A stretch of 64,000 nucleotides of DNA from Yersinia entomophaga (GCF_001656035.1 NZ_CP010029.1:3217831-3281830); one strand, 5' to 3'; shown: positions 25,690 to 36,778, counted from the stretch's first letter. Numbers and translations are program-made. The notes: generated from the sequence alone by a model not told the origin.

Positions 25690-26505
25690 CAGTATGTTAT
25701 CTTCATTAATTGCATGGTAATGATGCAGAAACAATAGCCAACCTGCGAGAGCTAGGAAAGGGCCGAAAGGTAAAGGTGCACTTAACGGCCTATTTCTAAG
25801 CAAATGCGCGATGAAAGTAAAACTGCTCCCAGCGAGGGAAGCAATCAAAAGCAGGGCCGGTAGCTCCATCCAGCCGAGCCAGGCTCCTAAGGCCGCTAGT
25901 AATTTAAAGTCGCCATAGCCTAGGGCTTCACGGTGCGTTGTCAGCCAAAATGCCCAGTAAAGGCACCATAAGACTAAATATCCACCCACTGCACCGATAA
26001 CGGCATCACTTAGTGCCAACGTTTGATCGAATAAATGGAAAATCAAGCCACCCCATAGCAAAGAAAGCGTGAGGTTATCCGGCAATAGCAAATGCTCAAT
26101 ATCAATTGCGGTTAACGCTATTAATACCCATGTAAAGACTAATGCAGCAAGAAGCGTATATCCGGCAGGAATAATCATGCTGATAAATAATGTTAAAGCC
26201 ACAGTCGCTAGCTCGATCATGGGATAACGGAGAGAGATCTTATTTTGGCAGTGTCGGCATTGTGCCTTAAGTAGAAACCAGCTGAATATAGGGATGTTAT
26301 CATGCCATTTCAGTGAGTGATGACAATGTGGGCAATACGAGCGAGGTATACACAAGTTGAATTCATGGTGCTTATTATTCTTGAGCATAATTGGTAGTCG
26401 ATGAATGACGACATTAAGAAAACTACCGATACATAGGCCAAGTATTACTAGACTACCCCACCATAGTGGAGTAAAGGTTTGTAAGCTATAAAGCATATCT
26501 AACAT
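25645..26505 (-). CDS. gspO: Type IV prepilin peptidase / N-methyltransferase (GspO/PilD family)
   Basis: A 286-residue inner-membrane aspartyl protease that cleaves and methylates pseudopilins of type II secretion systems. The zinc-binding cysteine pairs are CPHCHHS and CRHCQNK. The catalytic aspartates are in TAIDIEHLLLPD and GYGDFKLL. Several membrane helices follow, and the C-terminal element PLPFGPFLALAGWL is conserved. The last 15 or so residues are coded by the part that overlaps gspS on the other strand. It makes a convergent type II pair with gspS, away from any main gsp operon. Confidence 0.92.
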   Translation of the reverse strand: MLDMLYSLQTFTPLWWGSLVILGLCIGSFLNVVIHRLPIMLKNNKHHEFNLCIPRSYCPHCHHSLKWHDNIPIFSWFLLKAQCRHCQNKISLRYPMIELATVALTLFISMIIPAGYTLLAALVFTWVLIALTAIDIEHLLLPDNLTLSLLWGGLIFHLFDQTLALSDAVIGAVGGYLVLWCLYWAFWLTTHREALGYGDFKLLAALGAWLGWMELPALLLIASLAGSSFTFIAHLLRNRPLSAPLPFGPFLALAGWLLFLHHYHAINEDNILSFHVTPSFIGKISQ

Positions 26506-27010
26506 AAGTGAAATACTCTAATGTCGTGGATTAATAAATTTGGTGTATATCTGTATGGGCTGATAAATAAAATACAGAAATAACAAAGGCACCATTAGCG
26601 ATTTAATGCATATAAATTATTCTAATTGCTGATGCCTTTCTCTTATTTTTGACTCAAATGTCATTAATTAGTTATTGGGTGGCGACAGGCTTATTTGTAT
26701 AGAAGTTAAGATAAATGTGAGTATTCATACTATGTATGATAGCTAGAGGAATTTAGTTCTATGGTGCCAAATTGAAAATATTATGATATGTGATGAGGTA
26801 ATTAATATTATTGCGGGTATAGTTATTAATATACTGTGTTTTTTTAGAAAAAGTTGATTTTTACTATGGTAAAGTTAATTGAAAACATGTCAATTAGTAT
26901 GCTAATAGTTAATATTTAGAGTAAATATTTGTTGGTTTTTATCAATAAAATATTTTTATGAATAAGGCTGATGATAGCTAAAAATTTTTTTGTTTCGTTA
27001 CCGTAAAATA
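26506..27010. other. AT-rich intergenic region between gspO and the fumarase gene
   Basis: About 500 bases of very AT-rich DNA. It must hold the gspO promoter (leftward from about 26520-26600). Open frames here are short, lack ribosome sites and are not credible. No repeat, tRNA or element end was found. Confidence 0.4.
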
Positions 27011-27038
27011 AAGCCCGACAGATTTCTGCCGGGCGATA
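27011..27038 (-). terminator. Rho-independent terminator of the fumarase gene
   Basis: gcccg-cag/ctg-cgggc stem with an attt loop and one mismatch. On the leftward strand it is followed by ctttatttt, 27 bases after the fumarase stop. Confidence 0.75.
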
Positions 27039-27064
27039 ATAGTCAATCTACCTGTGGCTAATCA

Positions 27065-28708
27065 TTAGCCGCAGCGATTACATTTAGATGTTTGAATAAT
27101 CTGGAAGAAATCATTGCCTTTATCATCGACCAGAATAAAAGCAGGGAAATCTTCAACTTCAATTTTCCAGATGGCTTCCATGCCTAACTCTGGATACTCC
27201 ACACATTCCAGACTTTTAATACTGTTTTGCGCCAATACCGCCGCTGGACCACCAATACTGCCGAGGTAGAAGCCGCCGTGCTTATGGCAGGCTTCCGTTA
27301 CCTGTTTACTGCGGTTGCCTTTGGCGAGCATGATCATACTGCCGCCGTGGGATTGCAGTAGATCCACATAGGAATCCATTCGGCCTGCGGTGGTTGGTCC
27401 TAGGGAACCAGAGGCATAACCTTCCGGTGTTTTTGCAGGGCCTGCGTAATAGATCGGGTGATCTTTGACATATTGCGGCAATCCCTCTCCATTTTTCAGA
27501 CGTTCTTCTAATTTTGCGTGGGCAATATCACGGCCAACAATAATTGTGCCGCTCAGAGATAGGCGCGTAGATACCGGATACTGTGACAGCTCTTTTAGGA
27601 TCTCTTTCATCGGCCGGTTCAGATCGATTTTTACGACTTTACCTTCCGTGGCCTGACGTAAATGCTCGGGGATATATTGCCCTGGGTTATGTTCCAGTTT
27701 TTCCAGCCAGATGCCCTTACGGTTAATTTTGCCTTTAATATTGCGATCGGCGGAACAAGAAACCCCCATTCCTACCGGGCAAGATGCGCCGTGGCGTGGC
27801 AAGCGGATTACACGTACATCATGGGCAAAATATTTGCCACCGAACTGCGCGCCTAACCCTAATTCCTGAGCTTCTTTCAGTAATTCTTCTTCCAGTTGAA
27901 TATCGCGGAAAGCTTGCCCATGCTCGTTACCTTCGGTTGGCAAACCATCGTAATATTTGGTGGAAGCCAGTTTTACCGTCTTCAGCGTGCTTTCCGCAGA
28001 GGTGCCGCCGATGACAAACGCGATATGGTATGGCGGGCAGGCGGCGGTACCCAAAGTGCGCATTTTCTCAACTAGGAAGGCTTTGAGTTTGCCGGGAGAT
28101 AATAGCGCTTTAGTTTCCTGATACAGATAGGTTTTGTTCGCTGAACCCCCACCCTTGGTGACGAACAGGAATTTATAATCTTCCCCTTCTGTGCTGTACA
28201 GGTCGATTTGCGCAGGCAGATTGCTGCCGGTATTGACCTCTTTATACATGTCCAGCGCGGCGTTTTGCGAGTAACGTAAGTTATCTTCAATAAAGGTGTT
28301 GTATACCCCACGGGACAAGGCTTCTGCATCATTACCGCCGGTCCAGACGCGTTGGCCTTTTTTCCCTACGATAATCGCTGTGCCGGTATCTTGACAGGTT
28401 GGCAAAATACCTTTGGCTGCGATTTCCGAGTTACGCAGGAATTGCAGAGCAACATACTTATCGTTTTCACTGGCTTCAGGATCGTCAAGAATTGCGGCGA
28501 CTTGCTTTTGATGGGCAGGGCGGAGTAAAAACGATGCATCGTGGAAAGCTTGTTGGGCGAGTAAGGTGAGGGCTTCTGGTTCGACTTTGAGAATATCATG
28601 ATCTTCAAACTGCGAGACGGAGACATGATTATTGCTGACCAGATAATACTCGGTATCATCTTCCTTTAAAGGGAAGGGGTCTTGATAGTGGAACGGTTTA
28701 TTAGACAT
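27065..28708 (-). CDS. fumA: Class I fumarate hydratase, 4Fe-4S type (FumA/FumB)
   Basis: A 547-residue oxygen-sensitive fumarase interconverting fumarate and malate. Cysteines expected to hold the 4Fe-4S cluster are at 105 (LPTCQDTG), 224 (AACPPYH) and 318 (GVSCSAD), the same numbers as in E. coli FumA/B. The N-terminal cluster domain and the C-terminal swivel domain ([20 protein letters not shown]) are complete. Alone in its transcription unit, with its own terminator. The fumarate/C4-dicarboxylate antiporter gene dcuB, which lies next to fumB in E. coli, is 21 kb away here. Whether it is the FumA or FumB type cannot be decided by eye. Confidence 0.95.
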   Translation of the reverse strand: MSNKPFHYQDPFPLKEDDTEYYLVSNNHVSVSQFEDHDILKVEPEALTLLAQQAFHDASFLLRPAHQKQVAAILDDPEASENDKYVALQFLRNSEIAAKGILPTCQDTGTAIIVGKKGQRVWTGGNDAEALSRGVYNTFIEDNLRYSQNAALDMYKEVNTGSNLPAQIDLYSTEGEDYKFLFVTKGGGSANKTYLYQETKALLSPGKLKAFLVEKMRTLGTAACPPYHIAFVIGGTSAESTLKTVKLASTKYYDGLPTEGNEHGQAFRDIQLEEELLKEAQELGLGAQFGGKYFAHDVRVIRLPRHGASCPVGMGVSCSADRNIKGKINRKGIWLEKLEHNPGQYIPEHLRQATEGKVVKIDLNRPMKEILKELSQYPVSTRLSLSGTIIVGRDIAHAKLEERLKNGEGLPQYVKDHPIYYAGPAKTPEGYASGSLGPTTAGRMDSYVDLLQSHGGSMIMLAKGNRSKQVTEACHKHGGFYLGSIGGPAAVLAQNSIKSLECVEYPELGMEAIWKIEVEDFPAFILVDDKGNDFFQIIQTSKCNRCG

Positions 28709-28801
28709 TTTCTCTCACTTGCAACATCAGTTATCGAAACTAAGGTAGATCAAGCCGGTATATTTTTTTTAAGTAGCCTTTGGCTCCGATCCTACTATAT
28801 G

Positions 28802-28826
28802 TGGCGTCAGCTAAGCGATGACGCCA
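28802..28826 (+). other. Perfect inverted repeat (8-bp stem) upstream of fumA
   Basis: tggcgtca and tgacgcca enclose a 9-base loop. The stem is followed rightward by tctctttt, so it looks like a terminator for rightward reading, yet no rightward gene ends here. It may be an operator or leader structure for the leftward fumarase gene. Confidence 0.35.
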
Positions 28827-28913
28827 TCTCTTTTATAGGGGATAGATCGCATTTTCCGTATGTATCTATGACGTAACCAGAAATAATCTGTCGTTGCTTT
28901 AAATCACAGTGGA

Positions 28914-29000
28914 TTATTTCTTATTTTTGAAAAAAGTCATTACACCGCCGACAACCAACCCCAGCACAATACCGGTCAAAATCCACTCGGTTAATGTCAT
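28914..29000 (-). CDS. Small single-span membrane peptide, 28 residues
   Basis: ATG at 29000, stop at 28914. The product begins MTLTEWILTGIVLGLVV and ends in FFKNKK: one hydrophobic helix (about 6-22) rich in Gly and Val, then a basic cytoplasmic end. A strong ribosome site (aaggaa, about 6 bases before the ATG) is the main evidence that it is translated. It lies alone between fumA and the transporter gene. I do not recognise the family; single-helix small proteins of this kind often bind larger membrane complexes. Confidence 0.6.
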   Translation of the reverse strand: MTLTEWILTGIVLGLVVGGVMTFFKNKK

Positions 29001-29084
29001 TTACATTTCCTTTTTTATTAATTTGCAGGTGTTATTTTTAAATTTTTATTGGTTTTGTTTGCCTCTCATCAGCAATAAACCAAT

Positions 29085-29115
29085 AAAAATAGCCTGCCGT
29101 AACAGGCTTTTTAAA
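29085..29115. terminator. Bidirectional rho-independent terminator below the MFS gene
   Basis: agcctg-ccgtaa-caggct hairpin with T-rich flanks in both directions. It ends the leftward transporter gene, whose stop is at 29121. Confidence 0.7.
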
Positions 29116-29120
29116 CGATG

Positions 29121-30434
29121 TTAAGGATGCTGTGTCTGGACGGTTTCTACGCCATCCGGTTCTACCGCCTCTAACGGAGGCATAATATCTTGAATCATCT
29201 GCTCGTCAAAACTAGGGTTAAGAGCCGGTGAAAGGGGAGAACTGACCAGACTATCGGGTATTGCAATATGAGGCACAGGTGCGTCATTCACAAAGTCTGA
29301 TTCATCCTGTTTCACCGTGCGACTGAGAGAAACCAGCGCCACGCCGCATAAAGCAAAGAAAGCATATAGAATATTGCCCCCTAAAGGCGCAATCAGCGCA
29401 CCGACCGCCAGTGGGCCGATGCTGGCTCCTACGCCAAATGACATCAGTAAACAGGCTGCCAGAGAGACGCGTCTTTCAGGTTCAATCAGATCGTTAGCCA
29501 GCGCGACGACTAATGGGTAAAGGGTAAATTGCAACATGCTAACGATGAATCCTAGCCCTAGTAACAGACGAAAAGGAATATGCGGCCAGATAGCCAGCGG
29601 CAGCGCGGTAACGGCAAGTAATATGGCATTGATACGAATCAATAAGGTTCGGTTATAACGATCGGATAACCAGCTCAAGGGAAGCTGAGCCACCAGTCCA
29701 GCAAAAATTGACAGTGCCATGAACAGACCCGTTTGCTCGGTTGTCAGCGATTGCAGGCTGGAATAAACCGGAGCAAGCCCGTAAAAAGAACCGACAATCA
29801 TGCCAATAACCAAGGTTGAGGCTAGAATTTTCGGGATAGAATGGATAAAGAATTTCAATTCCATTGGTGCTGGTGACATTTGCTGGGCATTACTACGGGT
29901 TGTCAATGCGATAGGAACCAGGCAAAGAGCGAAGAATAAAGCGATCACCATCAATGTGCTGAGGCCCAAATTGGGCTGTAGCATCAGAACTACCTGGCCT
30001 AGCGCCATACCGGCGTAGGTAGCTGCCATATAAAAACCGAATACCGTACCACGTTGATTCGAGGATGACTGATCGTTCAGCCAGCTTTCTAGTACCATAA
30101 ACTGGCACATCATACACAGGCCGATAATTAGCCTTAGTATGACCCATACGGGTATATATTCTGTTAATCCGTGGCTCAATACTGCCGCGGTAATGATACC
30201 GGCGCAGGCGACATAGGCGCGAATATGCCCGACTCTGGCGATAAGAAAATGACCGACCTTACCGCCGATAACTAATCCGATGTAGTTAGCGGCAATAATG
30301 GCCCCAATCAGGGCTCCGGACACGTTAATAGATGTTAAACGCAGTGAGATATAGGTCGTCAGCAGGCCAGAACCCAACAACATGAGCACCGTCGCGGTGT
30401 AAAGTGGGAAGAATGCGTTCAGAATTTTTTTCAC
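29121..30434 (-). CDS. Major facilitator superfamily transporter (YcaD-like)
   Basis: A 437-residue inner-membrane transporter with twelve predicted helices and a cytoplasmic loop between helices 6 and 7. The GxxxDRxxR-like loop appears as SWLSDRYNRTLL. It resembles the YcaD branch; the substrate is unknown. A GTG start at 30434 (VKKILNAFFPLYTATV) is preferred to a longer frame beginning at 30557, because aggac lies 7 bases before it and the extra N-terminus is polar and unlike a transporter. About 60 extra Pro- and Glu-rich residues follow the last helix. Confidence 0.8.
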   Translation of the reverse strand: MKKILNAFFPLYTATVLMLLGSGLLTTYISLRLTSINVSGALIGAIIAANYIGLVIGGKVGHFLIARVGHIRAYVACAGIITAAVLSHGLTEYIPVWVILRLIIGLCMMCQFMVLESWLNDQSSSNQRGTVFGFYMAATYAGMALGQVVLMLQPNLGLSTLMVIALFFALCLVPIALTTRSNAQQMSPAPMELKFFIHSIPKILASTLVIGMIVGSFYGLAPVYSSLQSLTTEQTGLFMALSIFAGLVAQLPLSWLSDRYNRTLLIRINAILLAVTALPLAIWPHIPFRLLLGLGFIVSMLQFTLYPLVVALANDLIEPERRVSLAACLLMSFGVGASIGPLAVGALIAPLGGNILYAFFALCGVALVSLSRTVKQDESDFVNDAPVPHIAIPDSLVSSPLSPALNPSFDEQMIQDIMPPLEAVEPDGVETVQTQHP

Positions 30435-30741
30435 TATAGCGTCCTGGTTTTTTATCCTGAAATGATCGTCGGCGTACAGGCCTAAAAGTCGGACGTAAAA
30501 ACAGTCAGATAAAGAAATTACGTCACGCCAGCCTGCTCGGGTATTACCTCTCTGCAATCAATTAGATGATTTATAAGCTTCTTTGATATTACCAGCTAAG
30601 CATGATAGGTAAAGCGTTGTCCGGACAAGGGCTTTGAATTCGACATGCGAAACGCTTCGCATCTATTGGCAGAAGTGCAGCACAAACGAAGAGAAGTGCT
30701 ACTATCGCCACTGAAATATTTTCATAGAATAAGGGGGCATG

Positions 30742-31236
30742 ATGAACGAACAACAACTGCGTCAGCTCAGCATTGACGCCGGTGAGTTGCTCAAGGCTCG
30801 CGGGGCCAGCGTGACCTGCGCTGAATCTTGCACCGGCGGATGGATAGCGAAAGCCTTGACGGATATCGCCGGTAGCTCGGCTTATTTCGATCGCGGATTT
30901 GTGACTTACAGTAATGAAGCAAAACACGATTTGCTCGGCGTAGCGGAAACCACCCTGAATGCGCATGGTGCAGTCAGCGAAGAGGTCGTGCGTGAGATGG
31001 CCGTGGGGGCATTACACGCGGCGCAGGCTGATTTTGCACTCTCCGTTAGTGGGATTGCAGGGCCTGACGGCGGTACTGAATTTAAGCCCGTAGGTACCGT
31101 CTGGTTCGGTTTTGCAACAAAGGCTGGACAGATCTCGGCTGAGAAGCATGTTTTTAATGGTAATCGCGATGAGATACGCTTGCAGGCCACTATTTTCGCG
31201 CTTCAGACGCTGGTTGATAAATTTCTAAAAAAATAG
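30742..31236 (+). CDS. pncC: Nicotinamide-nucleotide amidase PncC (CinA C-terminal type)
   Basis: A 164-residue enzyme that deamidates nicotinamide mononucleotide, recycling the product of the NAD-dependent DNA ligase. The motifs TCAESCTGGWIAKALTDIAG, RGFVTYSNEAK and VSGIAGPDGG are those of the family; the serine in ESCTGG is the expected nucleophile. Length equals E. coli YgaD/PncC. As in E. coli it stands immediately before recA. Two adjacent ATG codons (30739, 30742) exist; the second has better spacing to the G-rich ribosome site. Confidence 0.93.
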   Translation: MNEQQLRQLSIDAGELLKARGASVTCAESCTGGWIAKALTDIAGSSAYFDRGFVTYSNEAKHDLLGVAETTLNAHGAVSEEVVREMAVGALHAAQADFALSVSGIAGPDGGTEFKPVGTVWFGFATKAGQISAEKHVFNGNRDEIRLQATIFALQTLVDKFLKK

Positions 31237-31242
31237 GCTTGA

Positions 31243-31262
31243 TACTGTATGATTGTACAGTA
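31243..31262 (+). promoter_or_regulatory. LexA operator (SOS box) of recA
   Basis: tactgtatgattgtacagta is a symmetric CTG-N10-CAG site, about 82 bases before the recA start. It is a near-perfect SOS box, so recA is repressed by LexA and induced by DNA damage. Confidence 0.92.
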
Positions 31263-31311
31263 TAATTAGCGCTAATTTCCTGCACAAAACAACATTCAGT
31301 GGCGACGATAA

Positions 31312-32412
<1,101 letters not shown>

Positions 32413-32619
32413 TAGGCTGAAGTGATAGCCGTATAGTCATATTAATCCTATGACCTGGCAAAATATCAACCCGATAAGTTTTGTATTGCGGTAACGCAGC
32501 AATTAGACCAATTCTGGACTGAGTTAACTCAGTTTCTGGAAGCGGTGAGAATGTTAGCGCTGTCACTGCCGCAACTCGAAATGTAAGGGGATGGGATTCT
32601 CTACTTGTGATTAAAAGTA

Positions 32620-33282
32620 ATGAATGACCTGTTAAGCCGCGCGATGAGATTGCTCTCTCAACGAGATCATAGTGAGACCGAACTGCGCCGCAAACTTGCG
32701 GCGCAGTCATTTTCGGTAAAAGGCAATTGGGGACGCGGAAAGAAAAAATCCCCATCTACCACTAAACGGGGTCAAAGCCTGAATAACGGCGGTGGCGATA
32801 ATCACGACGATCGAAGCGCTAAAAATAGCTTTTATCATCACAGCTATAGTTCTGGTGGTAGCCGCAACGAAGAAAAAGAGGCTGACAACGATCTCCATGA
32901 TCTCACTGACGGTCATGACGCGGCTGAGGCTATTGACCCAAAAGCTATTGATGAAGTCATTGCTTATTGCTATCAACACAACTGGCTGGATGATGCTCGT
33001 TTTGCTACCAGTTATATCAACAGCCGTAGCCGCAAAGGGTATGGTGTTCAGCGCATTCGCTCTGAACTGTTGCAGAAAGGCATAGAAAAAGAACAAGCAC
33101 AAACTGCTTTTGAAATAAGTGAGATCGACTGGTGTCAGCTGGCAAAAGAAGTCGCTCAGCGCAAATTCGGTGAAACCTTACCTGTTGAATGGAAGGAAAA
33201 GGCAAAAGTTCAGCGTTATCTCCTCTATCGTGGCTTCTTTCAAGAAGAAATTCAGTCGATTTACAATGATTTTATCGAATGA
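32620..33282 (+). CDS. recX: RecA modulator RecX with a long hydrophilic insert
   Basis: Limits RecA filament growth. 220 residues against 166 in E. coli. The N-terminal helix (MRLLSQRDHSETELRRKLAA) and the three-helix repeats from about 107 onward (VIAYCYQHNWLDDARFATSY, KGYGVQRIRSELLQKGI, EKAKVQRYLLYRGF) are normal. Residues about 35-105 are an extra low-complexity segment rich in Lys, Ser, Asn, Gly, His and Asp, placed between the first and second repeats. Yersinia RecX proteins are known to carry such an insert. Two hundred bases separate it from recA. Confidence 0.94.
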   Translation: MNDLLSRAMRLLSQRDHSETELRRKLAAQSFSVKGNWGRGKKKSPSTTKRGQSLNNGGGDNHDDRSAKNSFYHHSYSSGGSRNEEKEADNDLHDLTDGHDAAEAIDPKAIDEVIAYCYQHNWLDDARFATSYINSRSRKGYGVQRIRSELLQKGIEKEQAQTAFEISEIDWCQLAKEVAQRKFGETLPVEWKEKAKVQRYLLYRGFFQEEIQSIYNDFIE

Positions 33283-33355
33283 ATGCACACGGGATTTTAC
33301 TTCCCTCTGAAGAAAATTTATCTTATTCCCACTTTTTGTTTGTGAGCTGACTGGT

Positions 33356-33402
33356 AGTCCCCTTTATTAAGGGGGGCGCTGTTGGCTCGCGAGCCATTCT
33401 TT
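33356..33402 (+). promoter_or_regulatory. Tandem inverted repeats upstream of alaS
   Basis: A cccctttattaagggg hairpin (about 33359-33374) is followed by the perfect 12-base palindrome ggctcgcgagcc (33384-33395) and attctttt. The second hairpin plus T-rich tail could be a terminator or attenuator. E. coli AlaRS is known to repress its own gene through a palindrome near the transcription start, so an operator is also possible. alaS starts at 33424. Confidence 0.45.
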
Positions 33403-33423
33403 TAGCTTGATTCCGGGACAATT

Positions 33424-36048
33424 ATGAGCAAGAGCACCGCTGAGATCCGTCAAGCGTTTCTCGATTTCTTCCATAGCAAGGGACACCAGGTTGTATCAAG
33501 CAGCTCATTGGTCCCTAATAATGACCCGACATTGTTGTTTACCAATGCCGGGATGAACCAGTTCAAAGATGTTTTCTTGGGCTTGGACAAGCGGGCCTAT
33601 ACTCGCGCCACGACTTCCCAACGCTGTGTTCGCGCCGGTGGTAAGCATAACGATCTGGAAAACGTCGGTTATACCGCACGTCATCACACGTTCTTTGAAA
33701 TGTTGGGTAACTTCAGCTTTGGCGATTACTTCAAACATGATGCGATTAACTTCGCATGGGAACTGCTGACCAGCGAAAAATGGTTCAACCTGCCGAAAGA
33801 AAAACTGTGGGTTACCGTTTACGAAACCGATGACGAAGCCTATAACATTTGGGCAAATGACGTTGGCGTACCGCGTGAACGTATCATCCGTATCGGCGAC
33901 AAAGGCGCGCCTTTTGCCTCGGATAACTTCTGGCAAATGGGTGACACCGGCCCGTGCGGCCCGTGCAGCGAGATCTTCTACGATCACGGCGACCATATCT
34001 GGGGTGGCCCTCCAGGCTCACCAGAAGAAGATGGCGATCGCTACATCGAGATCTGGAACATCGTTTTCATGCAATTCAACCGTCAGTCAGATGGCACAAT
34101 GTTGCCGCTGCCTAAACCATCCGTAGATACCGGTATGGGGTTGGAGCGTATTGCCGCTGTATTGCAGCACGTGAATACTAACTATGAAATCGATTTGTTC
34201 CGCGATTTGATTGCGGCCGTTGCCGAAGTAACTGGCGCTACCGATCTTAATAGCAAATCACTGCGCGTGATTGCCGATCATATCCGCTCATGTGCGTTCC
34301 TGATTTCAGACGGTGTTATTCCTTCGAATGAAAACCGTGGTTATGTGCTGCGTCGCATCATTCGTCGTGCTATTCGCCATGGAAATATTCTGGGTGCCAA
34401 AGATACCTTCTTCTACAAACTGGTAGCGCCATTGATTGCCGTTATGGGTTCAGCCGCTGATGAATTGAAACAGCAGCAGGCGATGGTTGAGCAGGTTCTG
34501 AAAACTGAAGAAGAGCAGTTTGCACGGACTCTGGAACGTGGTCTGGCATTGCTGGATGAAGAGTTGAACAAGCTGACCGGCGACACGCTGGACGGTGAAA
34601 CTGCATTCCGTCTGTATGATACTTATGGTTTCCCGGTTGATTTGACCGCGGACGTGTGCCGTGAGCGCAATCTGAAGGTTGATGAGGCTGGTTTTGAGCA
34701 GGCAATGGAAGCTCAACGCCGTCGTGCTCGTGAATCCAGCGGTTTTGGTGCTGACTATAACAGCCTGATCCGCGTCGATACCGCGAGTGAATTCTCTGGC
34801 TATGACCATGTAGAGCAGAAATCTACCGTTACTGCATTGTTCCGCAATGGTGAAGCCGTTGACGAGATTCATGCCGGTGAAGATGCCGTGGTGATCTTGA
34901 ATCAGACTCCGTTCTACGGTGAGTCAGGCGGTCAGGTTGGCGACCAAGGCCAACTGAAAAGCGCTATGGCTGATTTTATGGTCTCCGACACGCAGAAATA
35001 CGGCCAGGCGATTGGCCACTTAGGCCAGTTATCTCAAGGTACTTTGCGTATTAACGATAGCGTTGATGCTATTGTAGATAGCGCTCGCCGTAATCGTATT
35101 CGTCTGAACCATTCCGCGACCCACTTGTTGCACGCTGCATTGCGTAAAATACTGGGTGAGCATGTGGCTCAGAAAGGCTCATTGGTTAACGATAAATACC
35201 TGCGTTTTGACTTCTCTCATTTTGAAGCCATGAAGCCGGAACAAATTCGTCAGGTTGAAGACCTGGTGAATGCGCAGATTCGCCGCAACCTGCCAATTCA
35301 AACGGAAGTTATGGAGTTGGACGCAGCGAAAGAAAAAGGCGCAATGGCTCTGTTCGGCGAGAAATATGACGATCAGGTGCGCGTATTGACCATGGGCGAC
35401 TTCTCAACCGAACTTTGCGGCGGTATTCACGCCAATCGTACCGGTGATATTGGTCTGTTCCGTATTCTGGCTGAATCAGGCACGGCAGCAGGTATTCGTC
35501 GTATCGAAGCCGTAACGGGGGAAGGTGCTATTGCCTTGCTGCATCAGCAAAGTGATCTGTTACAGGATGTTGCTCACCTGGTGAAGGGGGATAGCAATAA
35601 TCTGACAGATAAGATTCGGGCCGTATTGGATCGCAGCAAAGCGTTGGAAAGAGAATTACAGCAGTTGAAAGACCAGCAGGCAGCGCAGGAGAGTGCTTCA
35701 TTGTCCTCCTCTGCGAAAGAAGTGAAGGGCGTAAAACTGTTGGTTAGCAAACTGGATAACGTTGAAGCGAAAATGCTGCGTACCATGGTTGACGATCTGA
35801 AGAATCAGTTGGGCTCTGCCATTATTGTTCTGGCAACGACCGCGGACGATAAAGTGAGCCTGATTGTAGGCGTGACCAAAGATTTGACCAACCGAGTCAA
35901 AGCAGGTGAGTTGATTGCCGATATTGCCCAGCAGGTGGGGGGTAAAGGCGGTGGACGCCCTGATATGGCTCAGGCTGGAGGTTCGGATGTTCAGGCTCTG
36001 CCCGCCGCGCTGGCTAGCGTAGAAGCGTGGGTCGCGTCTCGGCTGTAA
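33424..36048 (+). CDS. alaS: Alanyl-tRNA synthetase
   Basis: An 874-residue class II synthetase that charges tRNA-Ala and edits Ser and Gly. The catalytic domain (1 to about 440; motif 2 near [20 protein letters not shown]), the editing domain with zinc-binding HSATH (about 564) and [13 protein letters not shown] (about 665), and the C-terminal Ala domain (from about 760, ending in [15 protein letters not shown]) are all complete. Length is the same as in E. coli. Next gene is csrA, as in other enterobacteria. Confidence 0.98.
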   Translation: MSKSTAEIRQAFLDFFHSKGHQVVSSSSLVPNNDPTLLFTNAGMNQFKDVFLGLDKRAYTRATTSQRCVRAGGKHNDLENVGYTARHHTFFEMLGNFSFGDYFKHDAINFAWELLTSEKWFNLPKEKLWVTVYETDDEAYNIWANDVGVPRERIIRIGDKGAPFASDNFWQMGDTGPCGPCSEIFYDHGDHIWGGPPGSPEEDGDRYIEIWNIVFMQFNRQSDGTMLPLPKPSVDTGMGLERIAAVLQHVNTNYEIDLFRDLIAAVAEVTGATDLNSKSLRVIADHIRSCAFLISDGVIPSNENRGYVLRRIIRRAIRHGNILGAKDTFFYKLVAPLIAVMGSAADELKQQQAMVEQVLKTEEEQFARTLERGLALLDEELNKLTGDTLDGETAFRLYDTYGFPVDLTADVCRERNLKVDEAGFEQAMEAQRRRARESSGFGADYNSLIRVDTASEFSGYDHVEQKSTVTALFRNGEAVDEIHAGEDAVVILNQTPFYGESGGQVGDQGQLKSAMADFMVSDTQKYGQAIGHLGQLSQGTLRINDSVDAIVDSARRNRIRLNHSATHLLHAALRKILGEHVAQKGSLVNDKYLRFDFSHFEAMKPEQIRQVEDLVNAQIRRNLPIQTEVMELDAAKEKGAMALFGEKYDDQVRVLTMGDFSTELCGGIHANRTGDIGLFRILAESGTAAGIRRIEAVTGEGAIALLHQQSDLLQDVAHLVKGDSNNLTDKIRAVLDRSKALERELQQLKDQQAAQESASLSSSAKEVKGVKLLVSKLDNVEAKMLRTMVDDLKNQLGSAIIVLATTADDKVSLIVGVTKDLTNRVKAGELIADIAQQVGGKGGGRPDMAQAGGSDVQALPAALASVEAWVASRL

Positions 36049-36302
36049 GCATGCAATGATCGTGTAAAATAAATGCGCCATACCTCAAAGAAGAGTATGG
36101 CGCTTTTCAATTTTCTTGTCATAGGTCGGTTACAAAGTTAAACGCAAATTTGTTCGTGTCGTCTAAACTTGTATTAGTTAGAGGCGCGACCAAGCTACTT
36201 ACATTTTATGTGGGGGCGATGGCTTACGTTTTCACGGTGTATGATGGATAATGGCGGGGAAACTGAGAGACCCGACTCTTTTAATTTTTCAAGGAGCAAA
36301 GA

Positions 36303-36488
36303 ATGCTTATTCTGACTCGTCGAGTTGGTGAAACACTCATGATTGGCGATGAGGTTACGGTTACTGTATTAGGAGTTAAAGGCAACCAGGTTCGAATTGG
36401 TGTGAATGCTCCGAAAGAAGTTTCTGTTCACCGTGAAGAAATCTACCAACGTATTCAAGCAGAGAAGTCTCAACCGACGACTTACTGA
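36303..36488 (+). CDS. csrA: Carbon storage regulator CsrA
   Basis: A 61-residue RNA-binding dimer that binds GGA motifs in mRNA leaders and controls metabolism, motility and virulence, including T3SS in several genera. The sequence [20 protein letters not shown] and the C-terminal helix with [10 protein letters not shown] are as in E. coli. The ribosome site aaggagc contains a GGA, consistent with autoregulation. The 254 bases between alaS and csrA carry its promoters. Confidence 0.98.
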
Positions 36489-36494
36489 TATTGA

Positions 36495-36525
36495 AGCAGC
36501 GTCTCGTGGAATGCGAGACGCTGCT
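36495..36525 (+). terminator. 12-bp hairpin after csrA with GGA in its loop
   Basis: agcagcgtctcg and cgagacgctgct form a perfect 12-base-pair stem around the loop tggaatg, starting 7 bases after the csrA stop. The T-run expected of an intrinsic terminator is missing (gctctccccc follows). The loop presents GGA, the core of a CsrA-binding site. Confidence 0.6.
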
Positions 36526-36750
36526 GCTCTCCCCCAAATTCTATTCCCTGCATCATTTCTCACTCGCTCATGGCTATTTTCTCGCTTTTCTCCCAAGATT
36601 TAACTCGCCTCAGTAATATTCCTTCAATTCTTTTACAACGCTATTTCGCAGACATCCTTATCTCGCCTGTTGATAAAATACTCTTTTCGATGCCAAATTG
36701 CGCATCTTGGCTGTGAATTGTGCAAGTAAACGTTTGTTGGGAAAAATTGT

Positions 36751-36778
36751 TTGACTTATAAGTGCAGGAAAGTAATAT
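36751..36778 (+). promoter_or_regulatory. Sigma-70 promoter of the tRNA operon
   Basis: ttgact (36751-36756) and taatat (36773-36778) are 16 bases apart, followed by a GC-rich discriminator (gtgcgcc) typical of stringently controlled stable-RNA promoters. The first tRNA begins 65 bases downstream. Confidence 0.7.
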
